DNA of 64,000 nucleotides from Sva-07 sp963747375 (GTDB taxonomy: Bacteria; Actinomycetota; Acidimicrobiia; Acidimicrobiales; Ilumatobacteraceae): contig CAVVFL010000011.1 in assembly GCA_963747375.1 (NCBI GenBank), positions 248,001 to 312,000 of the forward strand, given 5' to 3'. Each line of letters opens with the position of its first letter. The first letter of the stretch is position 1. The notes below the pieces were generated by a model. That model ran no database searches, was not told the DNA's origin, and saw nothing but the letters and a program-made list of their open reading frames with translations. The position numbers and the translations under genes were made by a program. Shown piece by piece: positions 8,888 through 17,646 of this stretch.

Positions 8888-10351
8888 TCACCGCATCTGC
8901 CGCATCACGTCCTGGGCGGCGTGCCAACCACACATTCCGTGAACGCCCGCGCCCGGAGGCGTCGAGCTGGAACACAGGAACACACGGTCGATCGGCGTCG
9001 TCCACGGATGCAGGCCCAGCGTCGGCCGACGAACGAACTGACGGAAGTCGGCCACCCCGCCACCGATGTCGCCACCGATGTAGTTGGCGTTGTGCGACTC
9101 CATGGCTTCGGTGTTCATGGCGTGGCGTCCGATGATCCGATCCCGGAACCCCGGTGCGAAGCGTTCGACCTGTCGCTCGATTCGTTCGGTCATGTCGATG
9201 CTCGAACCATTGGGGACATGGCAGTACGCCCACGCGGTCTGTGTCCCGGCGGGCGATCGACCCTCGTCGACACGAGACCGATCGAACAGGCTCTGCTGGG
9301 CGAGCAACACGTACGGCCGCTCCGGGTGACGGCCGGCTCGCACCTCGGCCTCCGACACCGTGACCTCGTCGAGCGTGCCACCGAGGTGCACCGTCGCGGC
9401 GCGGGCACAACCGGCATTGGCCCACGGGATCGGGCCGTCGAGCGCCCAGTCGAGTTTGAACAGACCGGCGCCGTAGCGGAATCCTTCGAGCGCACGCCGA
9501 TAGCGCGGCGGGACGGCATCACCCGCCAACGCCAACACCTGGCGGGGCGTGAGGTCGAGCAGCACAGCGTCGACCGGCGCCAGCTCAGCGAGCGAGTCGA
9601 CCCGGTGGTCGCATTCGACCCGACCACCGAGCCCCTCGAGGACCTCGACGAGAGCATCGGCGATCCGTTGCGATCCGCCCCGGGCGAGCGGCCATCCGAC
9701 GAGATGAGCGAGCACTCCCAACGTCAACCCGTACGCCGCCGTCATCGGTGCCTTCAGGCTGAGGATCGAGTGTCCGGCGAGCCCGGCGAACAGCGCTCGT
9801 CCCAGCTCGGTGTCGAAGCCCCGTCGAGCGACCGTGCGGGCCGGCAGCACGCCGATCGCTCCGAATCGAGCCATCGTCACAGGGTGCTCCGGCGGGATCG
9901 TCAGCGGCGAGAGCAACCCGTCGGTCAGCTCGAAGCCGGCGGCGACGAACGGGGCGACGAGTCGTCGGTACGCCCTGGAATCAGCACCGAGACCGTCGGC
10001 GGTCTCGTCGAGCGACCGATGCAACAGCGCCGCACGCCCACCGTCGAGCGGATGGGCGAGCGCCACATCGGAGTGAATCCATTCGAGCCCGTGCGCCTCG
10101 AGTGTCGTGACGCTGGAGGCGATCTCGCGGAACGCCGGAGAGGCGAGCGCCAGTGGGTGAATCGCCGAACACACGTCGTGGAGCACCCCGGGCAGCGTGA
10201 GCTCCTCCGTGCGCGTCCCCCCACCCGCCTGGCCGGCGGCTTCGAACACGGTGACGTCCCACCCGGCGCGGGCGAGCGTGATGGCCGCCACGAGCCCGTT
10301 CGGTCCGGCGCCGACCACCACAGCCGTGCGCCCGTTGCGTCGCTCACTCAC
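8888..10351 (-). CDS. FAD-dependent oxidoreductase of the phytoene desaturase (CrtI-like) superfamily
   Basis: About 487 residues, intact. The N-terminal Rossmann motif is VVVGAGPNGLVAAITLARAG, followed by the FAD-contact strand VTVFEAAGQAGGGTRTEE, as in CrtI/phytoene-dehydrogenase-like and amine-oxidase-like flavoproteins. The C-terminal FAD motif appears as LCSSSTPPGAGVHGMCGWHA, near residue 465. Substrate is not predictable: no carotenoid synthesis genes (crtB, crtE) are close, so a role in carotenoid formation is not supported here. GTG 10351 is used as start, and a GTG at 10381 would add ten residues. The gene is followed directly on the same strand by the end of the cupin gene upstream, suggesting a two-gene unit. 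Confidence 0.82.
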   Translation of the reverse strand: MSERRNGRTAVVVGAGPNGLVAAITLARAGWDVTVFEAAGQAGGGTRTEELTLPGVLHDVCSAIHPLALASPAFREIASSVTTLEAHGLEWIHSDVALAHPLDGGRAALLHRSLDETADGLGADSRAYRRLVAPFVAAGFELTDGLLSPLTIPPEHPVTMARFGAIGVLPARTVARRGFDTELGRALFAGLAGHSILSLKAPMTAAYGLTLGVLAHLVGWPLARGGSQRIADALVEVLEGLGGRVECDHRVDSLAELAPVDAVLLDLTPRQVLALAGDAVPPRYRRALEGFRYGAGLFKLDWALDGPIPWANAGCARAATVHLGGTLDEVTVSEAEVRAGRHPERPYVLLAQQSLFDRSRVDEGRSPAGTQTAWAYCHVPNGSSIDMTERIERQVERFAPGFRDRIIGRHAMNTEAMESHNANYIGGDIGGGVADFRQFVRRPTLGLHPWTTPIDRVFLCSSSTPPGAGVHGMCGWHAAQDVMRQMR

Positions 10352-10399
10352 CGCCTGCGCCGCCTCCGAGATCCCGACCACGACGCCGACGCATCGACA

Positions 10400-10972
10400 T
10401 CACCCGGTTGACTCTGCGGCCTTCGACCGGCCGGACGCTTCGTCCAGCACGTCGCGCACGACACCGACATCGAACGGCGAACCGGCACGTTCGATGTCGA
10501 GCCACATGCGTCGGCCGTCGCGGAAGTAGTCGCCGCCGTAGACGTGGATCGCGCCGGTCCACTGGCGCGACGGATTGGTGACGGAGTGAATGGTCTCCGT
10601 GCCGAGCAGGATCGTGTCGCCTCGGCCCAGCGTGCGCGTGTGGCGCTCCTCCAGACCCCCACCGGGCCGCTCTCGGAAGATCCGGTTGTCCTCACGGCCG
10701 CCGTACAGACCGATCGCCGCCCACATGCGGTGGTCGTGCGCAGCCAGCTCGACGGTCGGCGGCCACACGACATGCAACACCGTCAACTCGTCGCTGTTGA
10801 ACCACGTCGAGAACGTGGGCTGGTCACGTGGATGCCCCAGAACGGATTCGATGGCCGCCGGTGCCGAGACGACCCGGGCAAGTACGTCGTCGACGGCCGA
10901 CCCCACATGCCCGGACGCATCCGTGACCGCTGCGAGACAGTCGGCGACCAACTGATCGATGCTGAAGGTCAT
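10400..10972 (-). CDS. Cysteine-dioxygenase-type cupin protein
   Basis: About 190 residues with a cupin barrel. The first metal motif reads VELAAHDHRMWAAIGLYGG, with His-x-His and the downstream acidic residue region GREDN. The second His lies in GTETIHSVTNPS, and an IHVYGGDYF strand closes the barrel. This pattern fits thiol dioxygenases (cysteine or 3-mercaptopropionate dioxygenase-like), which oxidise a thiol to a sulfinate with Fe(II). Substrate residues are not clear enough to choose. ATG 10972 is preceded by TACGGT with seven bases between, a leaderless arrangement. It lies upstream of the FAD oxidoreductase on the same strand. Confidence 0.72.
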   Translation of the reverse strand: MTFSIDQLVADCLAAVTDASGHVGSAVDDVLARVVSAPAAIESVLGHPRDQPTFSTWFNSDELTVLHVVWPPTVELAAHDHRMWAAIGLYGGREDNRIFRERPGGGLEERHTRTLGRGDTILLGTETIHSVTNPSRQWTGAIHVYGGDYFRDGRRMWLDIERAGSPFDVGVVRDVLDEASGRSKAAESTG

Positions 10973-10979
10973 CGGTCTC

Positions 10980-10985
10980 ACCGTA
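10980..10985 (-). promoter_or_regulatory. TANNNT -10 box (TACGGT) of the cupin gene
   Basis: TACGGT on the minus strand, seven bases before ATG 10972. Confidence 0.45.
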
Positions 10986-11016
10986 GCCCGACGTCTCCGC
11001 CGCAGCGCCGGGCGAC

Positions 11017-12366
11017 TCACTCGTCGGACGAGACCGGCCCGGGCTCCGACGGCCAGTCGGGTGACACCGGCAGCGTGAACCCGATCGCCGCACCACCACC
11101 ATCGCGCTGAGCTGCCGACACCGAGCCGCCGGCCCTGACGACCACGTCGCGGACGATCGACAAGCCGAGCCCGGAGCCGGGCATCGAGCGGGCCGAGTCG
11201 GCGCGGTGGAAGCGATCGAAGATTCGCTGTTCGTCACCCTCGGGAATCCCGGGGCCGTGGTCGAGCACGGTGAGCGAACCGCCGTCGACGACGACATCGA
11301 TTCCGCCGGCCGACTGGTCGAACTTGCAGGCGTTGTCGACCAGATTCGTGACCGCCCGGTCGAGCGCGGAGCGTGGAGCATCGACGACCGCCGATGACCG
11401 CACATCGACCGCGATGTCGCGCGATCGACGCCGTCCGACGCGTTCTGCGACGTCAGCGGCCAGCGCCGGCAGGTCGATGCGCTCGTTCGGCTGAGCCTCG
11501 AGGTCGCCTGACGCAACCGCCACCAACTCGTTGACCAGATCGGTCAGCTCGGTGATCTCCGAGTCGAGGTCGTCGAGCACGCCATCGCGCATCTCCGATG
11601 TCATCTCGGGATGTCGTCGCAGCACCGACAGGTTCGTCTTGAGGCTCGTCAGCGGGGTGCGGAGTTCGTGGCCGGCGTCCTGCACGAGGCGTTGCTGCTC
11701 GCCTCGCGACAATGCCAGTGCGCCGAGCATGTACCGGAACGCCGCACCCAGACGACCGACCTCGTCCGTTCCGGTGCCAGGCACCTCGACATCGAGCCGG
11801 CCCGACGAACCGACCTCCTCGGCCGCCTTCGTCAACCGACTCATCGGTGCCGCGACGGTCCCGGCGATCAACCATCCGGCGAGCGCGGCGGCCAACGACA
11901 CGGCGATCACGAGGACCAGGGTCCGCATCCGCAGATCGGCCAGCACGCTGTCGACCTCGTCGAGCGATCGGCCGATCTGGATCGCCCCGTTCGGCAGCCC
12001 GATCGTGTGTACCCGAGCGTCCGTGCCGGTCACCGCAACAGTCGAACGGTCGAGGGCCTGGGACTGCCCGATGACGGCCTCGGCGTCGGCCTCCACGGGA
12101 ACATCGTCGGGGAACGACGACGCGAGCACCGAGCCGTCGGCGCCCAGCAGTCTGACCCAGTACACCTCGAGCAGACCCCGGTTCGGCACTCGGATTCGAT
12201 CGTTGCGCGACTGATCGAGCATCTGCTGCGACGCCTGGGTGATCGATCGATCGACCTCGCTGACGAGCCGGATGCTCGTCGTGCGATAGCTGATCAGTCC
12301 GACCGCCGACGTGGCGATCAGCGCGACGGTGGCCAACGACAGCGCGATCTTCCAGCGCAGCCCCAT
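11017..12366 (-). CDS. HAMP-domain sensor histidine kinase (MprB-like)
   Basis: 449 residues, intact. Membrane helix 1 is at residues 8-28 (ALSLATVALIATSAVGLIS) and helix 2 at about 148-170 (LVLVIAVSLAAALAGWLI). They enclose an extracellular sensor region of about 120 residues. A HAMP domain and the phospho-acceptor H-box QDAGHELRTPLTSLKTN follow. The ATP-binding domain has the N box TNLVDNACKFD, the G1 box VLDHGPGIPEGD, the F region IFDRFHRAD and the G2 box GSGLGLSIVRDVV. The closest pattern is MprB-type envelope-stress kinases of actinobacteria. Its start codon overlaps the stop of the response regulator gene by one base (TGATG), so the pair is co-translated. The stimulus is unknown. Confidence 0.88.
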   Translation of the reverse strand: MGLRWKIALSLATVALIATSAVGLISYRTTSIRLVSEVDRSITQASQQMLDQSRNDRIRVPNRGLLEVYWVRLLGADGSVLASSFPDDVPVEADAEAVIGQSQALDRSTVAVTGTDARVHTIGLPNGAIQIGRSLDEVDSVLADLRMRTLVLVIAVSLAAALAGWLIAGTVAAPMSRLTKAAEEVGSSGRLDVEVPGTGTDEVGRLGAAFRYMLGALALSRGEQQRLVQDAGHELRTPLTSLKTNLSVLRRHPEMTSEMRDGVLDDLDSEITELTDLVNELVAVASGDLEAQPNERIDLPALAADVAERVGRRRSRDIAVDVRSSAVVDAPRSALDRAVTNLVDNACKFDQSAGGIDVVVDGGSLTVLDHGPGIPEGDEQRIFDRFHRADSARSMPGSGLGLSIVRDVVVRAGGSVSAAQRDGGGAAIGFTLPVSPDWPSEPGPVSSDE

Positions 12367-13076
12367 CAGCCGTCGATCCGGGCGGTGTAGCCAACGCCCC
12401 GCACGGTGTGGACCACGCGCGGTTCGCCTTCGGCCTCGGTCTTGCGGCGCAGGTAGCCGATGTACACGGCGAGGTTCTTCGAGTCGGGCCCGAAGTCGTA
12501 GTGCCAGATGCGGTCGTAGATCATCGAGTGGTCGAGCACGATGCCACGGTTCATGATGAGCAACGCCAGCAGATCGAACTCGGTCTTCGACAGCTGGATC
12601 TCGCGTTCGCCACGGAACGCGCGGCGACCCGCCGGATCGAGTCGGAGATCACCGAGCACGAGCTCCTCGTCGGACGAGCCGCTCGCCTCGGCTGCGTAGT
12701 TCGACCGTCGCAGGAGCGCCCGCACGCGGGCAAGCAGCTCGTCGAGGTCGTACGGCTTGGCGAGGTAGTCGTCGGCCCCGGCATCGAGTCCGGCGACCCG
12801 GTCACTCGGTTCGGTCCGCGCGGTCAGCATCAGCACCGGCACCTGGTTCTGTTCGGCCCGCAGAACCCGACACACCGTGAGGCCGTCGACCATCGGCATC
12901 GACACGTCGAGGAGCACGACATCGGGCTCGGCCTGGCGGACGGCCTCGAGCGCCTCAGCACCGTTCTTCGCCGCAGCAACCGTGTAGCCCTCGAGTTGGA
13001 GCGCACGCACCAGCGAATCGCGCACCGCACGATCGTCCTCGGCCACGAGAATCCGGGTCAGCGCGTTGTCCGTCAC
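12366..13076 (-). CDS. OmpR/PhoB-family response regulator (MprA-like)
   Basis: About 236 residues. Receiver domain: acidic pocket VAEDD, phospho-acceptor Asp in VVLLDVSMPMVDGL (about residue 56), Thr in VLMLTART, Lys in DDYLAKPYDLDELL. Winged-helix DNA-binding domain: LSKTEFDLLALLIMNRGIVL, then NLAVYIGYLRRKTE and HTVRGVGYTARI at the C-terminus. GTG 13076 is chosen because the receiver domain begins a few residues later; longer forms would run into sequence unlike any receiver. It is first in a two-gene operon with the kinase. The receiver sequence resembles MprA of mycobacteria, but regulon and orthology cannot be judged from this window. Confidence 0.88.
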   Translation of the reverse strand: MTDNALTRILVAEDDRAVRDSLVRALQLEGYTVAAAKNGAEALEAVRQAEPDVVLLDVSMPMVDGLTVCRVLRAEQNQVPVLMLTARTEPSDRVAGLDAGADDYLAKPYDLDELLARVRALLRRSNYAAEASGSSDEELVLGDLRLDPAGRRAFRGEREIQLSKTEFDLLALLIMNRGIVLDHSMIYDRIWHYDFGPDSKNLAVYIGYLRRKTEAEGEPRVVHTVRGVGYTARIDG

Positions 13077-13176
13077 GCCGCACAGTCTGGTCGCAGGGGG
13101 TGAGAATCCGGTGTGACCACTCCCGGGCTTTGCGACCCGACCCAACAGACCCGCGGCGGATCCGCCCGGACCGGTG

Positions 13177-13197
13177 CTGTGTTTGGTACGAACACAG
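13177..13197 (+). promoter_or_regulatory. Hairpin immediately upstream of the first fluoride-channel gene
   Basis: CTGTGTT (13177-13183) pairs perfectly with AACACAG (13191-13197), one base before the GTG start at 13199. It could limit initiation or mark an RNA switch. The sequence does not match the conserved crcB fluoride riboswitch core. Confidence 0.35.
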
Positions 13198-13198
13198 G

Positions 13199-13609
13199 GT
13201 GCAGGTCTTCGATCGTTCGACGCCGTTCGCCCCGCACGTGCTCGGCGCCGTTGCGCTCGGCGGCGCGATCGGGGCAGCGGGACGGTGGGCCGTCGCACGC
13301 GGTGCCGACTCGCTGGGGTGGGCCGACAGCGGTGCCGGGTGGCCCTGGGCGACACTGATCGTGAACCTCGTCGGCTGTCTGCTGATCGGGTTCGCGGCAC
13401 GCCACATCGTCCGTGACACGACCACGTGGGCGTTCACGGTGACCGGCATCCTCGGCGGGTTCACGACGTTCTCCGCGCTGGCGGTGGAACTGAACGATCT
13501 CGCCGACGCCGATCGGCTGCCGCTCGCCGTGCTCTATGGCGCAGTCACACTGGCGGCCGGCGTCGCAGCGACAGCCATCGCCGGCCCGATGCCGGAGACG
13601 AACGTATGA
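13199..13609 (+). CDS. crcB: Fluoride channel subunit CrcB/Fluc (first of pair)
   Basis: 136 residues with four membrane helices. Diagnostic segments are the N-terminal GGAIGAAGRWAVAR with its conserved Arg, NLVGCLLIGF with the pore Asn, and GILGGFTTFSALAVE with the TTFS motif lining the fluoride path. Fluc channels export toxic fluoride passively and work as dual-topology dimers. Where two genes are present they form a heterodimer. GTG 13199 is the first start that keeps the family N-terminus. The stop overlaps the next gene by four bases (ATGA), so the two subunits are coupled. Confidence 0.9.
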   Translation: MQVFDRSTPFAPHVLGAVALGGAIGAAGRWAVARGADSLGWADSGAGWPWATLIVNLVGCLLIGFAARHIVRDTTTWAFTVTGILGGFTTFSALAVELNDLADADRLPLAVLYGAVTLAAGVAATAIAGPMPETNV

Positions 13610-13923
13610 CCGTCGGGCTCTTCGTGATCGCCGCGGGTGCCGGCGCGATGGGACGCCACCTCGTCGGGCAGTACGCCTGCTCGTGGATCGCTCTGCTGTG
13701 GGTCAACACGATCGGTGCGGGACTGCTCGGCGCGATCGCCGCATCCGACCTGTCGCCCGATGCGCGCACGATTCTCGGTGTCGGGTTCTGTGGCGCGCTG
13801 ACGACGTTCTCGTCGTTCGCGATCGAGGCGCGCTCGCTCGGCTGGCGTTGGGGCACTGCGTACGCGGCGGGAACGCTCGCCGCCGCGTGTGCGGCAGCCT
13901 CGCTCGCGTCCACCTTCGTGTGA
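13606..13923 (+). CDS. crcB: Fluoride channel subunit CrcB/Fluc (second of pair)
   Basis: 105 residues, close to the minimum for the family. It shows GAGAMGRHLVGQYA at the N-terminus, WVNTIGAGLLGAI with the conserved Asn, and GFCGALTTFSSFAIE with the pore TTFS. It starts inside the stop codon region of the preceding crcB gene, the usual arrangement for the antiparallel partner of a heterodimeric Fluc channel in Gram-positive bacteria. The gene ends shortly before a GC-rich hairpin shared with the convergent P450 gene. Confidence 0.88.
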   Translation: MTVGLFVIAAGAGAMGRHLVGQYACSWIALLWVNTIGAGLLGAIAASDLSPDARTILGVGFCGALTTFSSFAIEARSLGWRWGTAYAAGTLAAACAAASLASTFV

Positions 13924-13930
13924 CTTGCAG

Positions 13931-13947
13931 CAGGGGTCGAACCCCTG
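13931..13947. terminator. Bidirectional terminator-like hairpin
   Basis: CAGGGGT (13931-13937) and ACCCCTG (13941-13947) form a perfect 7-bp stem with loop CGA. It lies in the 33-bp gap between the crcB stop and the convergent P450 stop. Confidence 0.55.
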
Positions 13948-13956
13948 GAGCGATCG

Positions 13957-15357
13957 TCAGTCGGCGACTTCGAGGATGCGGACCGGGAGTCTCGCGAGGA
14001 CCGCGGACCATGCCGACGCTCCACCTGGTCTCGCCGGCGAGTTCGAAACGCGGGAAGCGCTTGATGAACTCCTCGATGGCGACCTTGAGCTCCAGTCGGG
14101 CGAGGTTCGACCCCACGCAGCGGTGGATGCCGAGCCCGAACGCGGCGTGCCGGTTCTCGGCGCGGTCGATGACGAAGGTGTCGGGATCCTCGAACTTCAG
14201 CGGATCACGATTGGCGGCCGGGAACGCCAGGAGCACCCAGTCGTCCTTCTTCATCGGGCAGCCGTGGAAGTCGAGATCCTCCGTGACCAGTCGGCCCATC
14301 GTGACGGGTGCGTACGCCCGCAGGAACTCCTCGAGCGCGAAGGTCATCACCTCGGGGTCGTCCAGCAGGCGCTGGTGATCCTCCGGATGCTGGGCGAGAT
14401 GCCACAGCGACGATCCGATCGCCGACCACGTCGTGTCGACGCCGGCGACGAGCAGCAGGATGATCATGCCCTCGACGACCTCGTCGTCGAGCTTGTTGCC
14501 GTCGAGTTCGACGTTCATCAGGAAGTTCGTGAGGTCGTCGCGAGGGTTCTCACGATGGTCCGCGATCTGCTCCTGGACGTAGGCGCCGAAGTCGTTCGAA
14601 GTCTGACGCGTTCCCGGCTCCTCGTTGATGCGCTCCAGGACCTCGTGGACCATTTCCCGGAACATCTGCTCGTCCTTCTCCGGGAAGCCGAGCATCCGAC
14701 CGATCACGTTCACCGGGATGTGCTGCGCGTACTGGATCGCAGCGTCGATGATGGTGTCACCGGGCGTGATCTCTCCCATCTCGTCCAGCAACCTCTCGCA
14801 GAGCAGCCGGATCTCGGACTCCCACGGCTCGATCACCTTCGGTGCGAATGCCGGCAGGAGCAGTCGACGGGCGATGGCGTGGAAGGGCGGATCGCTGGTG
14901 ATCGGCGGGGCGAGGCCGATCGGGGCGGGCAACGCTCGGTCACCGGGTCGCCCGACGCCGGGCACGACCGAACGGCTCGAGAAATGTTCGGTGTCGTAGG
15001 CGATCTCGTGGACGGTGTCGTGCGTCAACGGCACCCACATGCCGCCGTATCGGTCGGAGTGAGCGATGGGGCATCCGCCCTCGCGCACCGCCTTCCACAC
15101 CTCTGGAGCGTTGGGGTTGTAGGCAGGGTCGGCGTGGTCGAAGTCGGTCGCGAACTCGGTCACCCGGCCGTAGTCGGCGGCGTCGTACGGCACCCGCTGC
15201 CAGACGTCGGTGCCTTCCGGGCTGCTCCCGACGATGAACTCCATGGTCTCGCCGTTGCGGTCCCAGGTGATGATCTTGTTGCCGGTCTCCGGGTCGATCC
15301 GGATGTCCGGCTCGGCGCTGGACTCGTGCCCGTGGACTGGTCGAGTGTGTCGGTCAT
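13957..15357 (-). CDS. Cytochrome P450 monooxygenase, two frame breaks
   Basis: Bacterial class I cytochrome P450. Visible motifs: I-helix oxygen-binding AGVDTTWS, K-helix region ALEEFLRAYAPV with Glu-x-x-Arg, and heme-ligand loop FGLGIHRCVGSNLARLE with the proximal Cys. The N-terminus is MTDTLDQSTGTS from ATG 15357. One base is off near 15325, between the N-terminal leader and EPDIRIDPETGNK. One extra G near 13992 hides the true ending, PVRILEVAD and then a stop at 13957. Both breaks leave conserved sequence intact and look like read errors. The gene follows its ferredoxin by two bases, so electrons probably come from that protein. The substrate is unknown; the sequence resembles the steroid/terpenoid-type actinobacterial CYPs only in general. 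Confidence 0.88.
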
Positions 15358-15359
15358 GG

Positions 15360-15560
15360 TCAGCCGTTCTCCGTGATCGTGATGGCGTACTCGGGGCAGT
15401 TCGCTGCGGCAAGGCGGGCCTTGTCCTGCAGTTCGGCGGGCACGTCGCCCTCGACGAGCAACATGGCCTGGCCGTAGTCGTCGACGTCGAACAATTCGGG
15501 CGCCAACGCGTAGCAGCGGTTGTGGCCCTGGCACTTCTCTGCATCGAGGTGTACACGCAT
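15360..15560 (-). CDS. 3Fe-4S ferredoxin, P450 redox partner
   Basis: 66 residues. It has CQGHNRC (Cys-x5-Cys) near the N-terminus and NCPEYA near the C-terminus, the three-cysteine pattern of actinobacterial 3Fe-4S ferredoxins that feed cytochrome P450s. The acidic surface (ELFDVDDYG) is typical. It ends two bases before the P450 start, so both genes share a transcript. A TACAGT box lies seven bases before its ATG. A ferredoxin reductase is not adjacent and must be encoded elsewhere. Confidence 0.88.
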   Translation of the reverse strand: MRVHLDAEKCQGHNRCYALAPELFDVDDYGQAMLLVEGDVPAELQDKARLAAANCPEYAITITENG

Positions 15561-15567
15561 ATTTTCG

Positions 15568-15573
15568 ACTGTA
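15568..15573 (-). promoter_or_regulatory. TANNNT -10 box (TACAGT) of the ferredoxin-P450 operon
   Basis: TACAGT on the minus strand, seven bases before ATG 15560, within the short divergent spacer to yaaA. Confidence 0.5.
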
Positions 15574-15629
15574 GAGGCCAGAGTGGTGCCGTGACCAGCG
15601 TCAGGGCAACTTTTTCGAACATTGTTCCA

Positions 15630-16316
15630 ATGCTGCTGTTGCCGCCGTCGGAGGGCAAGGCGCAGGGCGGCAGTACCCGGCGGGCTCGATGGGCTCCCGA
15701 TGCGGGTCGTTCGGCACGCGTCTGGCCGAGTGTCGACTCGAGGTCGTCGAGGCACTCGCTTCGATCGGCGGTGGCAACGAGAAGCTCCTCGGCGTGAAGG
15801 GTGAGCACCTGCTCCGAGCGCAGTCCGCCAACAGCTTCGCTGATCGGAGCTCACACGCTGCCTGCATGGCAGCGATACACCGGCGTCGTGTGGGACCACC
15901 TCGATCCCGCGACCCTGTCAGCAGCGCAGCGCAAGCAGATCGTCGTGGTGTCCGGGCTGCTCGGATTGGTCCGCGCCGACGACCCGATCCCCGACTACCG
16001 ACTGAAGATGAGCGCCAACCTCCGCCCGCTCGGCAAGCTGTCGACCTGGTGGCGTGGCGATCTCACGGCCGAACTGCAGCGGGTGGCTCGGCGCCGATTC
16101 GTCGTCGATCTCCTCCCCCAGGAACATCGCGCCGCCGCTCGATCTCGCGGACTCGATGGCGTGTCGCTGACATTCGTCGACCCGACCGGCAAGCCGGGCG
16201 GCCACTTCGCGAAGGCCGCCAAGGGCGAACTCGCCCGATCGATCCTCCTCGACGGCATCGAGGTGCTCGACACCTGGCATCACCCCCAGTTCGACCTCAT
16301 CGCCACCCCCCTCTGA
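15630..16316 (+). CDS. yaaA: YaaA family (DUF328) peroxide-stress protein, two frame breaks
   Basis: The N-terminus MLLLPPSEGK is the hallmark of YaaA/DUF328. The chain then appears in two further frames: RLEVVEALASIGGGNEKLLGVKGEHL, and later LPAWQRYTGVVWDHLD, VVSGLLGLVRADDPIPDYRLKM and HHPQFDLIATPL. One-base breaks fall near 15690 and 15835. In E. coli YaaA lowers intracellular free iron under hydrogen peroxide stress and has a DNA-binding fold. The role in this organism is inferred by family only. The gene is divergent from the ferredoxin-P450 operon across 69 bp and converges on an MFS gene across tandem palindromes. Confidence 0.82.
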
Positions 16317-16333
16317 CCGCGCCCACCCGCCAA

Positions 16334-16438
16334 GCGATGAGCGACGGGCCGCCATCCGGGCCGCCCGCTCATCAGCACCGACCCTCAGCGATGGCGATGA
16401 GCGACGGGCCGCCATCCGGGCCGCCCGCTCATCGCTCG
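16334..16438. repeat. Tandem pair of GATGAGCG palindromes between convergent genes
   Basis: Two units, 16334-16373 and 16394-16438, share an identical 40-bp stretch and start 60 bp apart. In the second, GCGATGAGCG (16394-16403) pairs with CGCTCATCGC (16426-16435) around a GGCC-rich core. The family resembles the pair at 1548-1653, including its position after two convergent genes. Confidence 0.75.
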
Positions 16439-16447
16439 GGCTGATCG

Positions 16448-17629
16448 TCAGCGGCGGGCGAGGGTGGTGAGGAACATGGCGAGGATCGACGGGGAGCACG
16501 ACGATCGCCATCGCCTGGCCCACACCGAAGGTCGACGAGTTGGCGAGCGCACCGACGACGAGCGGCGTGAGCACGCCGGCGCCGCGCTGGCCGACGAGCA
16601 TGAACGCGAAACCCGAACCCGGCGGCCCGGGAGCGCGGGCGGCACGGTCGTAGAGCTGCGGGAACAGGACCGACGTCCCGAGGCCACCGATCAGGAACCC
16701 GACGATCGCCACCGGCACGCTCGGCACGAGCATGGCGAGGACCGCACCGACGGCCATCACCCCCGTGGAGATCCGGATCAGCCGAACCGGCCCGACGCGT
16801 ACCTGGACCCAGTCGCCGCTGAGGCGCCCGATCGTCATCCCGCCGGTGAACGCGAGGAAGGCGAGCCCCGCCACTCCCGGAGCTGCGCCCAGATCGTCGC
16901 CGAGGCGGAACGACGACCAGTCGCCGTTCGTGATCTCGATCGCCATGGCTGCTGCGCCACCGACGGCGAGGAGCATGGCGGCGATGTCCATGCGTCCGAG
17001 ATGGGTCCGGCCCTCGATCGCAGCGGCCTCGGCGTCGAGCTCCGGCGCCTCGTCACGGTGCAGGAGCCCGGGCGCCACGAACAGCAGCGCACCGATCAGC
17101 ACCAGCGCGACGAGCGTCAGCTGGACCTCGGTGCTGACTCCGGCCCGCAACAGCACGACGGTCAAGACGCCGCCGGACACGGTGCCGAGGCTCCACAGGC
17201 CGTGCAGCCGGTTCATCACCGGCGTGTGCCGCCGCGCGCTCAGCGCCGAGCCCTGCACGTTCATCGCCACGTCGATGAAGATGTCGAAGAACAACCAGCC
17301 CGAACAGCGCAACGGCGAGCACGACCGAGGAGGTTGCGAATCCGATGATCGGCAGGAAGGCGATCGACATCGTGGCGCCGTAGATCATCACCCGACGGCT
17401 GCCGATCCGCGCCGTGACACGCCCGGCGAAGGCCGATCCGATCAGGCTGGCGATGCTCGCCACGGTCAGCACGAGACCGAGCGCTGCCGATCGAGATTCC
17501 GACCTGGTCGCGGATCTCGGGCAGCCGGGGAATGATCGTCGCGTAGATGGCACCGTTGGCGAAGAACTGCACGCCGACCGACTTCAGCGCCCGCCGGTCG
17601 ACGGCCTCGTCGTGCGTGGAGGCGTTCAT
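16448..17629 (-). CDS. Major facilitator superfamily transporter, three frame breaks
   Basis: Multi-helix MFS protein assembled from four reading-frame segments. The N-terminus from ATG 17629 includes SVGVQFFANGAIYATIIPRL. A second segment has the cytoplasmic-loop motif region GRVTARIGSRRVMIYGA. The main segment has HGLWSLGTVSGG, then many hydrophobic helices and VGFLIGGLGTSVLFPQLYDRA. The last segment ends ILAMFLTTLARR. Breaks lie near 17490, 17290 and 16490. The motifs resemble MFS efflux or sugar transporters of the FucP/YbjJ type, but the substrate is not readable. With three breaks a real pseudogene is possible, though no sequence is lost. It is followed upstream on the same strand by a DNA methyltransferase gene. 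Confidence 0.78.
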
Positions 17630-17646
17630 CGGTGATGCCCGGCGGA

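Noticed and set aside
8789..10411. Long plus-strand open frames opposite the FAD oxidoreductase and elsewhere (for example 2570-4822)
   Set aside because: They are antisense shadows of real genes in GC-rich DNA; residues are low-complexity and carry no recognisable domain.
13085..13199. A classical fluoride (crcB) riboswitch
   Set aside because: The conserved GATGG/CGCC core arrangement is absent; only generic hairpins are visible.
13931..13947. A T-arm-like stem reminiscent of a tRNA 3' end
   Set aside because: The surrounding bases do not form acceptor, D or anticodon stems, and the hairpin fits a terminator between convergent stops.
15600..15630. A LexA/SOS-type box (TCGAACATTGTTCCA) before yaaA
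   Set aside because: The half-site spacing is one base short and the second half is imperfect, so it is too weak to claim.
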